Assembly: GCF_900090225.1 (NCBI RefSeq)
Contig: NZ_FMHY01000002.1
Location: 5,952,001-6,016,000 of the forward strand
Source of the DNA: Micromonospora eburnea
GTDB lineage: Bacteria; Actinomycetota; Actinomycetes; Mycobacteriales; Micromonosporaceae
Direction: 5' to 3'
Length of the DNA stretch: 64,000 nucleotides
A model generated the notes under the pieces. That model made no database searches. It was given only the letters and a program-made list of their open reading frames with translations, and was not told where the DNA came from. Shown here in pieces: positions 17,305-26,145 of the stretch; positions within the stretch are counted from its first letter, which is position 1; every line of letters starts with the position of its first letter. Made by a program: the position numbers and the translations under genes.

Positions 17305-20300
17305 TCACCCGGCCTGCGCCGTGTACAGATCCCAGATCGCCTGGTCGCTCAGCGGTCCCGCGTACGTGCGGGCGTCGTCCACCGCACCGGTGAGGTACTG
17401 CTGGAACGTCACGCCGGCCCGGCCCCGGCCGATCCGCACCGCGCCGGCGGCCTGCCAGGTGCCGGCGAAGTACGACTCGGCGACGAACTGGCCGTCGACG
17501 TAGAGCCGCAGCGCGTGCGCCTGCGCGTCGTACACCCCGGCGAGGAACGTCCAGGTGCCGACGATCGGCATGCCGAACTCGTCCACCGCCTCGCAGATCT
17601 CGGCAGTGGCCGAATCACCCACCGGGGTACGGATCGACCATCGGTAGACCCCGGCCATGGCGTCCCAGGACCAGCCGAGGTTGACGCCCCCGACGTTGCC
17701 GCCGTCCTGGCTGAGCGCAATCCCGTTCTTGGTCAGCGCGTCCGGGCGGACCCAGGCGGTCACGGTGTAGCTGCCGTCGGTCCGGATCGCCGGGGCGGTG
17801 GTGCTCAGCACCCCGTCGGCGAGCTGGACGGCGTTCCCGTTGACCCCGGCGATCCGGGTCACGCCGGTCGTCGACCAGGTGGCCGGGTGCCCGCCGACCG
17901 AGTCCGCGGCGGTCGTGCCGGACGTCTCGTCCAGCTTCCACCGCCCGACCAGGCGCGGCACCTGCTGGATCTCACCCGGCAGCAGCACCCGGTCGTAGAA
18001 CCGCTCGGCGTCGAGATCCCCGGGCCAGTAGTCGGTGAAGTTGCCGTTCCACTTAGACCGGCCCAGCTGCACCGGGCCGCTGCTGCTCCACGGCGTGGTG
18101 TAGCTGGCCGTGCCCTCCAGCAGCCCGTTGACGTAGAGCCGCAACTGCTGGGCGGGGGCGTCGTACACCCCGATCAGGTGGTACCACTCGCCCGCGACCG
18201 GCTTCGTGGTCGAGACCGCCTGGGTGGTGACGGGCGAGTCGGCGTCCGCGCTCATCCGCTTGAACTCCCACCGCTGGTAGGTCGCGGAGTAGTAGAGAAG
18301 GAACGCCGAGCCCCGGTTGCCGGGCTGGGACATCGCCGCGCCGTTCTTCGTGGTCCGGTCCAGCCGGACCCAGGCGCTGACCGAGAACGACTTCGTGGCG
18401 TTCGGGACCAGGTCGGCGGTGCTGGCGTACCCGGTGGTGCCGTCCAGGTTCAGCGCGCCGCCGGTGACCCCCTCGGTCCAGGCTGCGCCCCCGGCGAGGG
18501 TGGCGTGGTGGGCGCCGCCCGAGACGTCCTCGGCGACGGTGCCGTCACCGGTGTAGTCCAGCGGCCAGTCGGCGACCGGTCCGGAGGGCTCGGCGGCGTA
18601 GAAGATCACGGTGGCGACCTCGGACCGGTTGCCCGCCTTGTCCACGGCCCGCGCGTGCATCCAGTTCACGAACCGGTCGGGCACGACGGTGACGTCGACC
18701 GGCGAGGTGGATCCGGACGGAGTCGCCTTCTTGGTCAGCGCGGTCACGTCACCGTTGACCGCGTACTCGTAGTACGACACGTCGGTGCCGCCGTTGGGGC
18801 CGAGGGTGACCCTGAGCCCGGTCCCCATGACGGCGTTCGACTCGCCGTTGTCCGGGAAGCCGTTCGAGGTGAGGGTGGGGATCGGTGGACGGGAGGTGTC
18901 GACCTGGAACTCGCAGAAGCCGCTCCACGCGCTGGTGTCGGTGCCGTCCTCGGCCCGTACCCGCCACTTGGCGATCGAGCCGTTGCTGAACGCGCCGCTG
19001 GGCACCGTCGTGGCCACCACGGTCGGGGTCTTGCCGGCCACCGTCGCCGACGTCCAGCTACCGACCGGTGCCGTGCCACTCTGGGTCCACCACTCGAAGC
19101 GCGCCTTGACCGAGTTGTCCGGGTCGCTGACCGTGGCCCGCAGGGTCGGGGTCGCGGTGCCCAGCACCAGCCGGCCCGAGCCGGTGGTGCAGAGCGTCGA
19201 GTTGTCGGTGGTCAGGTTGGTCGGTGCGGCGGGCACCGTGTTGTACTCGATGGTGAAGGTCGGGTTGTTCCGGAACTTCTTCCACGACAGGGTGTCCTTG
19301 TTGGACTCCGCCGTCGCCGAGGCTCGCAGGCCCTCGTGGATGCTGGTCCAGTTGTTGTTGGCCGCCTTCTGCACATGCGCCGTGACGTTGAACTCGACGC
19401 CGCCGGCCGGGCAGCTCGACGAGTACCCCTTGGCCACGCTCTTCGCGTCGAGTTTGGCGATCCAGCTCGGCTGCTTGCTCCAGGTGGTCGACGACCCGAA
19501 CGAGCCGACCTCCCACGCCTGCACCTCACGGGTCGTGCACGAGCGCGACCACGTCTCGTACGTCTGCAGCGTCGCCTTCAGCACGTGCTTGCCCCGTACG
19601 CCGGAGGTGTCGATCTGGAAGAGCGACCGGGTGAGCTTGCCGTCCGTGGCGTCGTAGCCGACCCGGGCCACGTTCTCCGAGGTGCCGAGGTTGGCACCGT
19701 TGTAGAAGGAGGTGTTCGGGTAGTTGCTCCACACCTGGGTCCAGTTGGTCCGGTTGCCCGACCAGGACGGGTCCAGGTAGACCGGGTAGTGGGTGCCCGG
19801 GGCGGTCAGCAGGGCGCGGTCCGGCGCCAGGGTGAACGCGTCGGCGGTGAGCGAGACGGCCATCGACCGGACCCGACCGCCGGGCACCTCGGCGGCGCTG
19901 GAGCGGGCCTGGCCCGCCGCCGCCGCGACGGTCGCCTCCCCCGACGAGTCCCACATGTACGCCGCCGGGGCCCGGAACACCTCCCGTCCCGCCGCGTCGA
20001 CGGCCGCCAGGCCACCGCCCGCACCGGTCCGCAGCGACAGGCCGGACCGGGTCACCGGGAACCGCAGCCGGTGCAGGGCCGGGTTCGTCGCCGCCTGGGC
20101 GGACTTGACGACCAGCAACTGGGAGAGGCTCTCGACCTCCGCCCGCAGCAGCAGGTCGACCCCGGGCAGCACCTCCCGGTAGGTGGCGGTGTTGCCGGCG
20201 AGGACCGGCGTCGGCAGCCGCCCCGGCCACGCCAACGCCAGTTCCGCCCCGTCGCGGCGCAGCCGGACCAGCGGCCCGCTGCCGCCGCCGGAGAACGCCA

Positions 20301-20664
20301 TGTCCAGCGTGGTCGCGGCCGGCGCCACCGTGCCGTCCGCGCGGGCGTACAGCGTGGTGTCCACCGGCACCCAGTCCGCGCCGCGCCGCACCCGCTCCGG
20401 CACCACGGACTGTCGCATGGTGAAGGTGCCGTTGGGGTTCGCGAAGACCTGGATGTTCTCGGTCCGCAGGGCGGTCGCCTCGACCCGCTGACGGGTGGCG
20501 ACGGCGGCGGCGCGGGCCGCCTCCTCGCCGAGGGCGCTCGGGGCGGCCGGCGTGGCGGCGGCCGCGGGCGCGGTCAGTAGGCCGCCCACGACGGCCAGCA
20601 CCGCCGCCAGCACGGTACCGCGTGGACGGCGGGCCACGGAGGCCAACGGATTCCCGGCAGACAT
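17305..20664 (-). CDS. Secreted DNRLRE / double-LamG protein paired with RHS1
   Basis: Exported surface protein, 1119 residues, ATG 20664 preceded by GGGAGGGG. A signal peptide covers roughly residues 1-37 (VLAAVLAVVGGLLTAPAAAA). The N-terminal region (QVFANPNGTFTMRQSVVPER) matches the leader region of WapA-like proteins. A DNRLRE beta-sandwich runs at about 290-480 (GTHYPVYLDPSW, STTWSKQPSW), then Ig/fibronectin-like linker repeats, then two LamG/concanavalin-like domains beginning near 695 (GPVADWPLDYTGDG) and 904 (RLVGRWKLDETSGT). The same order occurs in the protein at 32433-35825, its paralog. The gene precedes RHS1 by 35 bases, so together they look like one WapA-type polypeptide divided into an adhesion half and an RHS half. 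A role in surface attachment or contact-dependent action is inference. Confidence 0.88.
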   Translation of the reverse strand: MSAGNPLASVARRPRGTVLAAVLAVVGGLLTAPAAAATPAAPSALGEEAARAAAVATRQRVEATALRTENIQVFANPNGTFTMRQSVVPERVRRGADWVPVDTTLYARADGTVAPAATTLDMAFSGGGSGPLVRLRRDGAELALAWPGRLPTPVLAGNTATYREVLPGVDLLLRAEVESLSQLLVVKSAQAATNPALHRLRFPVTRSGLSLRTGAGGGLAAVDAAGREVFRAPAAYMWDSSGEATVAAAAGQARSSAAEVPGGRVRSMAVSLTADAFTLAPDRALLTAPGTHYPVYLDPSWSGNRTNWTQVWSNYPNTSFYNGANLGTSENVARVGYDATDGKLTRSLFQIDTSGVRGKHVLKATLQTYETWSRSCTTREVQAWEVGSFGSSTTWSKQPSWIAKLDAKSVAKGYSSSCPAGGVEFNVTAHVQKAANNNWTSIHEGLRASATAESNKDTLSWKKFRNNPTFTIEYNTVPAAPTNLTTDNSTLCTTGSGRLVLGTATPTLRATVSDPDNSVKARFEWWTQSGTAPVGSWTSATVAGKTPTVVATTVPSGAFSNGSIAKWRVRAEDGTDTSAWSGFCEFQVDTSRPPIPTLTSNGFPDNGESNAVMGTGLRVTLGPNGGTDVSYYEYAVNGDVTALTKKATPSGSTSPVDVTVVPDRFVNWMHARAVDKAGNRSEVATVIFYAAEPSGPVADWPLDYTGDGTVAEDVSGGAHHATLAGGAAWTEGVTGGALNLDGTTGYASTADLVPNATKSFSVSAWVRLDRTTKNGAAMSQPGNRGSAFLLYYSATYQRWEFKRMSADADSPVTTQAVSTTKPVAGEWYHLIGVYDAPAQQLRLYVNGLLEGTASYTTPWSSSGPVQLGRSKWNGNFTDYWPGDLDAERFYDRVLLPGEIQQVPRLVGRWKLDETSGTTAADSVGGHPATWSTTGVTRIAGVNGNAVQLADGVLSTTAPAIRTDGSYTVTAWVRPDALTKNGIALSQDGGNVGGVNLGWSWDAMAGVYRWSIRTPVGDSATAEICEAVDEFGMPIVGTWTFLAGVYDAQAHALRLYVDGQFVAESYFAGTWQAAGAVRIGRGRAGVTFQQYLTGAVDDARTYAGPLSDQAIWDLYTAQAG

Positions 20665-20807
20665 CTACGCCCCTCCCAGTCTTCAAGGTCCTTGGAGGGT
20701 CACGCACCGGCCTATCGCCGGACTACTCGCCGCCTATCACCGGAGCATCGCGCCGAGGCGGGTGCCGGGGATGGCGAGACCGGGCCTGAGGACGCGACCG
20801 GGCGCCC

Positions 20808-21896
20808 TCAGAGGTAGCCGCCGATCTCGACCGGCACCGCGCCGGCCGGGACCGCACCGGCGCGCAGCGCGTACAGCTCCGCCAGGGTGGCGCCCTGCGG
20901 CGGAATCCCCGCCGAGGTGCCGAGCCACTCGGTCGCCTCGCCGTACGACAGCGGACCGACCTCGATCCGGGCCAGGCAGCGACCCGGCCGGACGACCGCC
21001 GGGTGCAGCCGGGACAGGTCCTCGTTCGTGGTGATCGCCACCAGCACGTCCCGGCCCTGCCCGAGCAGCCCGTCGGTCAGGTTGAGCAGCCGGGACAACG
21101 CCTGCCCGGCGGCCTGCTTGGCCTCGCCCCGGATCAGCTCGTCGCAGTCCTCCAGGATCAGCAGCCGCCAGCGGCGCCCGGTGCCGCCCTCCTCGTCCTC
21201 GTCGCCCACCGCGATGTCCGAGAGATAGGCCGCGTCGCCGAACAGCACCTCCGGGTCCAGGACGGCGTCCACCTGGCACCACTCCCGCCACTGCCGGGCC
21301 AGCGCCCGCAGCGCGGTGGTCTTGCCCGTGCCGGGCGCGCCGTGCAGCAACACCAGCCGGCCCGAGACCGCCTCCGGGGTGGCGGCCATCAGCGCGTCCA
21401 GGGCGGTGCGGGCGGTCGTCGCGTAGTTGTGCCGGATCGTCGTCCACTCGGGAGCGACGATCGACCGGAGGTCGCGCCGGGCGCCGCGGCGCGGGTCGTG
21501 GTGCCAGAACCCGATACGGCCGGTGTCCGGGTCCTCGGGCTCGGCGACCCCTTCGGTGATCCGGTCCAGGGCCGCCTGCCCGACCTGGTCGTCCACCGCG
21601 GTCACAGTCACCTCGGCGTCCCGCCCGTTCCAGATGACCACCCGGGCGGTCCAACCCTCGCCGCCGAGCAGCCGGTAGCGCTGCCGGTGCTCGACGGCGG
21701 TACGCAGGACCCGCGCCTCGGGCGGGGTCAGCGTGGCGTCGGGGCGGAGCCGGGACAGCCGGACCGTCCGCGCCCAGGGATGCCGGCCGGTGACGAAGTC
21801 CGCCAGGGACAACGCGTCGACCACGTCACAGGGGGTGTCGGCGTCGTCGTACTGGAGGACCGAGGGCAGGTGGCTGTCAGCCGGGGCGGTACGCAT
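20808..21896 (-). CDS. AAA-family ATPase, DUF5925-like
   Basis: Cytoplasmic ATPase of 362 residues from ATG 21896 (MRTAPADSHLPSV). The reading frame continues upstream but loses protein-like composition, so the longer start is not credible. The N-terminal half (about 1-165) resembles the actinobacterial DUF5925 region as I remember it. The AAA domain has Walker A GAPGTGKTTALRAL near 185, Walker B LLILEDCDELI near 247, sensor ITTNED and an arginine-finger-like HPAVVRPGRCLARIEV. This order is seen in AAA proteases and remodellers, but no protease domain follows. Its substrate is unknown. It lies between the LamG gene and the xylose genes, on the same strand as both, with 40 bases to the xylB stop; whether it is co-transcribed is unclear. 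Confidence 0.82.
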   Translation of the reverse strand: MRTAPADSHLPSVLQYDDADTPCDVVDALSLADFVTGRHPWARTVRLSRLRPDATLTPPEARVLRTAVEHRQRYRLLGGEGWTARVVIWNGRDAEVTVTAVDDQVGQAALDRITEGVAEPEDPDTGRIGFWHHDPRRGARRDLRSIVAPEWTTIRHNYATTARTALDALMAATPEAVSGRLVLLHGAPGTGKTTALRALARQWREWCQVDAVLDPEVLFGDAAYLSDIAVGDEDEEGGTGRRWRLLILEDCDELIRGEAKQAAGQALSRLLNLTDGLLGQGRDVLVAITTNEDLSRLHPAVVRPGRCLARIEVGPLSYGEATEWLGTSAGIPPQGATLAELYALRAGAVPAGAVPVEIGGYL

Positions 21897-21936
21897 CCCT
21901 GGATCATCGCCAGCGCCCGCCCGGCCGTACAGCCCT

Positions 21937-23388
21937 TTACCCCGCGGCGGTGCCGGCGCGGTCCACGAACAGGTCCCGGGCCTGCGCGTAGCGTTCCCGG
22001 ACGGCGGATACCGGCTCGGCGGCGTACTCCTCGGTGTCACCGATGGTCCACGCCGGTGGCGTCGCGCCGCCCAGGGCGACCCAGGCGGCCTGGCGCGCGG
22101 CGCCGTCGGCGACGTACTCCCCGGGCGGCGGCACGACCACCGGCCGACCGAACACCTGCGGGGCGATCCGTCGCACCGCCGCCGACCGGGCCCCGCCACC
22201 GACCAGGATGATCCGGCGGGCGGTGGCGCCCTGCGCGATCAGCGCGTCGAGCCCGTCGGCGAGCGCGCAGAGCATCCCCTCGACGGCGGCCCGGGCCAGG
22301 TGCGCCGGGGTCGCGTTGCCCAGCGTGAGGCCGTGCAGCGCGCCGGTGGCGGTGGGCCGGTCCGGGGTCCGCTCCCCCTCCAGGTAGGGGACCATGACCA
22401 GCCCGTCCGCGCCGGGCGGGCCGGCCAGGGCCAGCTCGCTCAGCTCGTCGTGGCCGACCCCGAGCATGGTCGCGGCGGCGTCCAGCACCCGGGCCGCGTT
22501 CAGCGTGCAGACCAGCGGCAGGTACCGGCCGGTGGCGTCGGCGAAGCCGGCGACCGCGCCGGTGGCGTCGGCGGCGGGGGTGTCGGCCACCGCGAAGACC
22601 GTGCCGGAGGTGCCGATCGAGACGACCACGTCGCCGGGACCGGCGCCGACGCCGAGCGCGGCGGCCGCGTTGTCCCCGGTGCCCGGACCGAGCAGCGCGC
22701 GCCCGGCCGCGGCACCGGCGAGCGCCGCCGGATCCAGCAGCCCCGCCGACTCCGCCGGGCCGAGCACCGTGGGCACCACGAGCCGCCGCCCGAAGGCACG
22801 TTCCAGCAGGTCGAGACGGTATTCACCGGTGCGCGGGGACCAGTATCCGGTGCCGCTGGCGTCGCCCCGGTCGGTCCGCAGCGCGGCCAGCCCGGGGGCG
22901 CCGGCCAGCCGCCAGGTGAGCCAGTCGTGCGGCAGGCACACGGCGGCCACCCGGTCGGCGTTGGCCGGCTCGTGCCGGGCCAGCCAGCGCAGCTTGGTGG
23001 CGGTGAAGCTGGCCACCGGAACGCTGCCCGTCGCCTCGGCCCAGAACCGCCGGCCGGCCTCGCCACCACCCGCCTCCGCGATCAGGTCCTGGGCGGCCCC
23101 GGCGGAGCGGGTGTCGTTCCACAGCAGCGCGGGACGGACCACCTGCCCCGCCTCGTCCAGGCAGACCATGCCGTGTTGCTGACCGCCGACCGCGACGGCG
23201 GCGACGTCGGCCAACCCGCCGGCCGCGTCGATCGCGGCCAGCAGGGCGTCCCACCAGGCGTACGGGTCGACCTCGGTGCCCTCGGGATGCGGCGCGCGGC
23301 CCTGCCGGACCAGCGCGCCGGTCTCCGCGTCCCGGACCACCACCTTGCAGGACTGGGTGGACGAGTCGACCCCGGCGACGAGCGGCAT
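21937..23388 (-). CDS. xylB: Xylulokinase
   Basis: Phosphorylates D-xylulose to D-xylulose 5-phosphate with ATP, feeding the pentose phosphate pathway. 483 residues, the usual FGGY-kinase length. The N-terminal MPLVAGVDSSTQSCKVVVRD is the phosphate-1 region; GGQQHGMVCLDE and PALLWNDTRS are typical of xylulokinases, with the catalytic Asp region at SIGTSGTV and the adenosine motif VGGGARSAAVRRIAPQV in the second half. ATG 23388 lies 11 bases after the xylA stop, consistent with a xylA-xylB operon. The frame stays open beyond 23388 into xylA antiframe sequence, which is not part of the gene. Confidence 0.95.
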   Translation of the reverse strand: MPLVAGVDSSTQSCKVVVRDAETGALVRQGRAPHPEGTEVDPYAWWDALLAAIDAAGGLADVAAVAVGGQQHGMVCLDEAGQVVRPALLWNDTRSAGAAQDLIAEAGGGEAGRRFWAEATGSVPVASFTATKLRWLARHEPANADRVAAVCLPHDWLTWRLAGAPGLAALRTDRGDASGTGYWSPRTGEYRLDLLERAFGRRLVVPTVLGPAESAGLLDPAALAGAAAGRALLGPGTGDNAAAALGVGAGPGDVVVSIGTSGTVFAVADTPAADATGAVAGFADATGRYLPLVCTLNAARVLDAAATMLGVGHDELSELALAGPPGADGLVMVPYLEGERTPDRPTATGALHGLTLGNATPAHLARAAVEGMLCALADGLDALIAQGATARRIILVGGGARSAAVRRIAPQVFGRPVVVPPPGEYVADGAARQAAWVALGGATPPAWTIGDTEEYAAEPVSAVRERYAQARDLFVDRAGTAAG

Positions 23389-23399
23389 GGCGGCCCGCC

Positions 23400-24587
23400 T
23401 CAGCGCGCGCCGAGCAGGTGCTCGACGGCGAGCTGGTTGAGCCGGACGAAGCCGAAACCCTTCGCCCCGGCCGCCGCCGCATCGAACTCCTCGAACGCGG
23501 TGCGGTCGGCGAGCAGGTCGGCGTAGCTCTCCCCGGCGCCCAGCGTCGGCGTGGCCAGGTCGCCGACCTTGCTGGCGGCCAGCGCCTCGGCCACCTCCGG
23601 GTCGGCCCGGAACGCCGCGGCCCGCTCCTTGAGCAGGAGGTAGGTGCGCATGTTCGCCGCCGCCGACGCCCACACCCCGTCGATGTCCTCGGTGCGGGAG
23701 GGCTTGTAGTCGAAGTGGCGCGGCCCGTCGTACGCGGGGCCGCCGTTCGGGCCGCCGTGCTCCAGCAGGTCGACCAGGGCGAACGCGTTGAGCAGGTCGC
23801 CGTGACCGAAGACCAGGTCCTGGTCGTACTTGATGCCCCGCTGGCCGTTGAGGTCGATGTGGAACAGCTTGCCCTGCCAGAGCGCCTGGGCGATGCCGTG
23901 GGCGAAGTTCAGCCCGGCCATCTGCTCGTGGCCGACCTCGGGGTTGAGGCCGACCAGCTCGGGGTGGGCCAGGGTGGAGATGAACGCCATCGCGTGCCCG
24001 ATCGTGGGCAGCAGGATGTCGCCGCGCGGCTCGTTCGGCTTCGGCTCGATGGCGAAGCGCAGGTCGTAGCCGCGGTCGACGACGTACTGGCAGAGCAGGT
24101 CGACGGCCTCCCGGTAGCGGTCCAGCGCGGCGCGGACGTCCTTGGCCAGGTCGTACTCGGCGCCCTCCCGGCCGCCCCACATGACGAAGGTGCGGGCGCC
24201 CAGCTCGGCGGCGAGGTCGACGTTGCGCAGCACCTTGCGCAGCGCGTACCGGCGGATGTCCCGGTCGTTGCTGGTGAAGCCGCCGTCCTTGAACACCGGG
24301 TGGTTGAAGAGGTTGGTGGTGACCATCGGCACCACCAGGCCGGTCTCGTCGAGGGCCTTGCGGAACCGGGTCAGGTGGGCGTCGCGGGTGGCGGCGTCCG
24401 CCCCGAACGGGATCAGGTCGTCGTCGTGGAAGGTGATCCCGTACGCGCCGAGCTCGGCGAGCCGGTGCACGGCCTCCACCGCGTCCAGCTCGGGCCGGGT
24501 GGCGTCGCCGAACGGGTCACGGGCCGGCCAGCCCACCGTCCAGAGGCCGAAGGAGAACTTGTCGGCGGGGGTGGGACGAGGTGCCAT
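23400..24587 (-). CDS. xylA: Xylose isomerase
   Basis: Interconverts D-xylose and D-xylulose; cytoplasmic, metal-dependent. 395 residues, the length of the short class I actinomycete enzymes. Visible catalytic and metal sites: FHDDDLIPFG with the ring-opening His, IEPKPNEPRGD with Glu and Lys near 180, NPEVGHEQM with Glu and His near 217-220, KYDQDLVFGHGD with the second-metal Asp pair, and HFDYKPSR with the last Asp ligand. ATG 24587 has a strong GGAGGT seven bases upstream. It is divergent from the ROK regulator gene, and the shared region holds an AT-rich palindrome likely bound by that regulator. Confidence 0.97.
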   Translation of the reverse strand: MAPRPTPADKFSFGLWTVGWPARDPFGDATRPELDAVEAVHRLAELGAYGITFHDDDLIPFGADAATRDAHLTRFRKALDETGLVVPMVTTNLFNHPVFKDGGFTSNDRDIRRYALRKVLRNVDLAAELGARTFVMWGGREGAEYDLAKDVRAALDRYREAVDLLCQYVVDRGYDLRFAIEPKPNEPRGDILLPTIGHAMAFISTLAHPELVGLNPEVGHEQMAGLNFAHGIAQALWQGKLFHIDLNGQRGIKYDQDLVFGHGDLLNAFALVDLLEHGGPNGGPAYDGPRHFDYKPSRTEDIDGVWASAAANMRTYLLLKERAAAFRADPEVAEALAASKVGDLATPTLGAGESYADLLADRTAFEEFDAAAAGAKGFGFVRLNQLAVEHLLGAR

Positions 24588-24614
24588 GACAGACCTCCGG
24601 TGGTGTCGTCCTCG

Positions 24615-24638
24615 ATTTGTTCAGTGGTTGAATTAAAT
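24615..24638. promoter_or_regulatory. Putative xyl operator between xylA and the ROK regulator
   Basis: ATTTGTTCA (24615-24623) and TGAATTAAAT (24629-24638) form an imperfect palindrome around GTGGT, with perfect TTCA/TGAA inner arms. It is the only AT-rich island in the divergent intergenic region and lies 28 bases upstream of xylA. Placement and low GC suit a ROK-type XylR operator; binding is inferred. Confidence 0.65.
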
Positions 24639-24669
24639 GGCCACGGTGTGGCAGTGTCAAGGGGTGACC

Positions 24670-25896
24670 ATGGCCAACATCACCGGGGCGGTCCGGCAGG
24701 GCAGCCTCCGCGAGCTCAACCTCGCGGTGGTGCTCCGGCGGATCGCCGCCGCCGACCGTCCGCCCTCCCGGGCCGCGCTCGCCGCCAGCACCGGGCTGAC
24801 CCGGGCCACCGTCTCGGCCGTCGTCGACGACCTGATCGCCGGCCGGCTGGTCGCCGAGGCGGCGCCCGCGCCGCGTACCGGTGCCGGGCGGCCCGCCCGC
24901 GGCCTGGTGCTGGCCACCGACGGCCCCGCCGGGCTCGGGCTGGAGGTCAACGTCGACTACCTGGCGGCCTGCGTGGTCGACCTGAGCGGCGCGGTCCGCC
25001 ACCACCTGGTACGCCGCGCCGACCTGCGCCCGCTCTCCCCCGCCGCCGCCCTGGACCGGCTCGCCGGGCTCGCCGCCGAGGCCTGCGCCGCGGCCGTACG
25101 CGACGGGTTGACCCTGGCCGGCGCGGCGCTCGCCGTACCGGGCCTGGTCGGCGACGGCGGCCTGGTCCGGCTCGCCCCCAACCTCGGCTGGCGGGACGTG
25201 GACGTCCCCGGGCTGCTCGGCGGGCACCCGCTCGCCGAGCCGGTCGACGGGATCCCCCCGCTGGTGGTCGACAACGAGGCCAACCTGGCCGCCCTCGGCG
25301 AACTGCACGCCGGCCCGCCCGGGCCCGCCAGCTTCCTGCACATCTCCGGCGAGATCGGCATCGGCGCCGGGATCGTGCTCGACGGAACGCTCTACCGGGG
25401 CGCCCGCGGCTGGAGCGGCGAGATCGGTCACCTCCCGGTGCACCCGCAGGGGCGGCCCTGCCGCTGCGGCGGCCAGGGCTGCCTGGAGCAGTACGCGGGC
25501 CAGGAGGCCATCCTGGCCGCCGCCGGGCTGGCCGGCGCGGAACTGCCCGCCGACACGGCCGCGGCCCGGCTGGCGGACCTCGCCGGGGCCGGCGACCCGG
25601 CCGCCCTGACCGCCCTGGCGGACGCCGGCACGGCCCTCGGGGTGGCCGTGGCGGGCGTGGTGAACCTGCTGGACCTGGACACCGTGGTCCTCGGCGGCGG
25701 CTACGCCCCGCTCGCCCCGTGGCTCTCCCCGCCGGTGGTCGCCGAGGTCTCCCGGCGGGTGCTCACCGCGGCGTGGGCACCGGTCACGGTACGCCCGGCG
25801 ACCCTCGGCGCACGCTCCGCGGCGGTCGGCGGCGCCGCCTCCGTGGTCCGCCGGATCATCGACCGCCCGGTCGGCTGGCTCGCCCGAACGGGGTGA
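24670..25896 (+). CDS. xylR: ROK-family xylose repressor
   Basis: Transcriptional regulator of the divergent xylAB genes, 408 residues. ATG 24670 has AAGGGG about six bases upstream; an earlier in-frame ATG at 24637 overlaps the operator and lacks a ribosome binding site. The N-terminal winged helix-turn-helix (ALAASTGLTRATVSAVVDDL) is followed by the ROK sugar-kinase-like domain. The ROK signature includes GEIGIGAGIVLDG and the zinc motif CRCGGQGCLE near 263-272, with the upstream EIGHLPVHPQG contributing the His ligand. Expected behaviour, from the family, is repression relieved by xylose. The symbol follows from adjacency to xylA. Confidence 0.9.
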   Translation: MANITGAVRQGSLRELNLAVVLRRIAAADRPPSRAALAASTGLTRATVSAVVDDLIAGRLVAEAAPAPRTGAGRPARGLVLATDGPAGLGLEVNVDYLAACVVDLSGAVRHHLVRRADLRPLSPAAALDRLAGLAAEACAAAVRDGLTLAGAALAVPGLVGDGGLVRLAPNLGWRDVDVPGLLGGHPLAEPVDGIPPLVVDNEANLAALGELHAGPPGPASFLHISGEIGIGAGIVLDGTLYRGARGWSGEIGHLPVHPQGRPCRCGGQGCLEQYAGQEAILAAAGLAGAELPADTAAARLADLAGAGDPAALTALADAGTALGVAVAGVVNLLDLDTVVLGGGYAPLAPWLSPPVVAEVSRRVLTAAWAPVTVRPATLGARSAAVGGAASVVRRIIDRPVGWLARTG

Positions 25897-25981
25897 CCCG
25901 GCCACCTACCTACCACACTGACCAGCCCGGAAGACGCCTCGGCCGGCCGGCTGACCTGCCCTGGAATTCGCCGCGCCTCGC

Positions 25982-26058
25982 AAGATCGTGCTCGATCCTG
26001 GATCGAGTGGTGTCGTGCGGGCTGCGCTGCCACCACTTCCTGTGTTGAGCGCGATCTT
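25982..26058. terminator. Nested hairpin element between convergent genes
   Basis: AAGATCGTGC (25982-25991) is inverted at 26049-26058 (GCGCGATCTT). Inside lie a short palindrome (CTCGATCC, T, GGATCGAG at 25991-26007) and an AGTGGTG/CACCACT pair spanning about 26006-26037. It sits between the convergent regulator and RHS2 genes and is probably a bidirectional terminator. A partly similar hairpin occurs at 60629-60697. The remaining bases of the 25897-26145 gap show nothing further. Confidence 0.6.
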
Positions 26059-26145
26059 CCGGCGGAGCGAGGCGTCACTCGGGCACGCGGCCGGGTGCCG
26101 GCGCCGCCGGCCGACGGGGTGATCCCGCCGGCCGGCGCATCCTGA

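Noticed and set aside
13511..17503. 1330-codon plus-strand open frame opposite RHS1
   Set aside because: High-GC antisense shadow rich in Arg, Gly, Val and His; no domain, and RHS1 explains the region.
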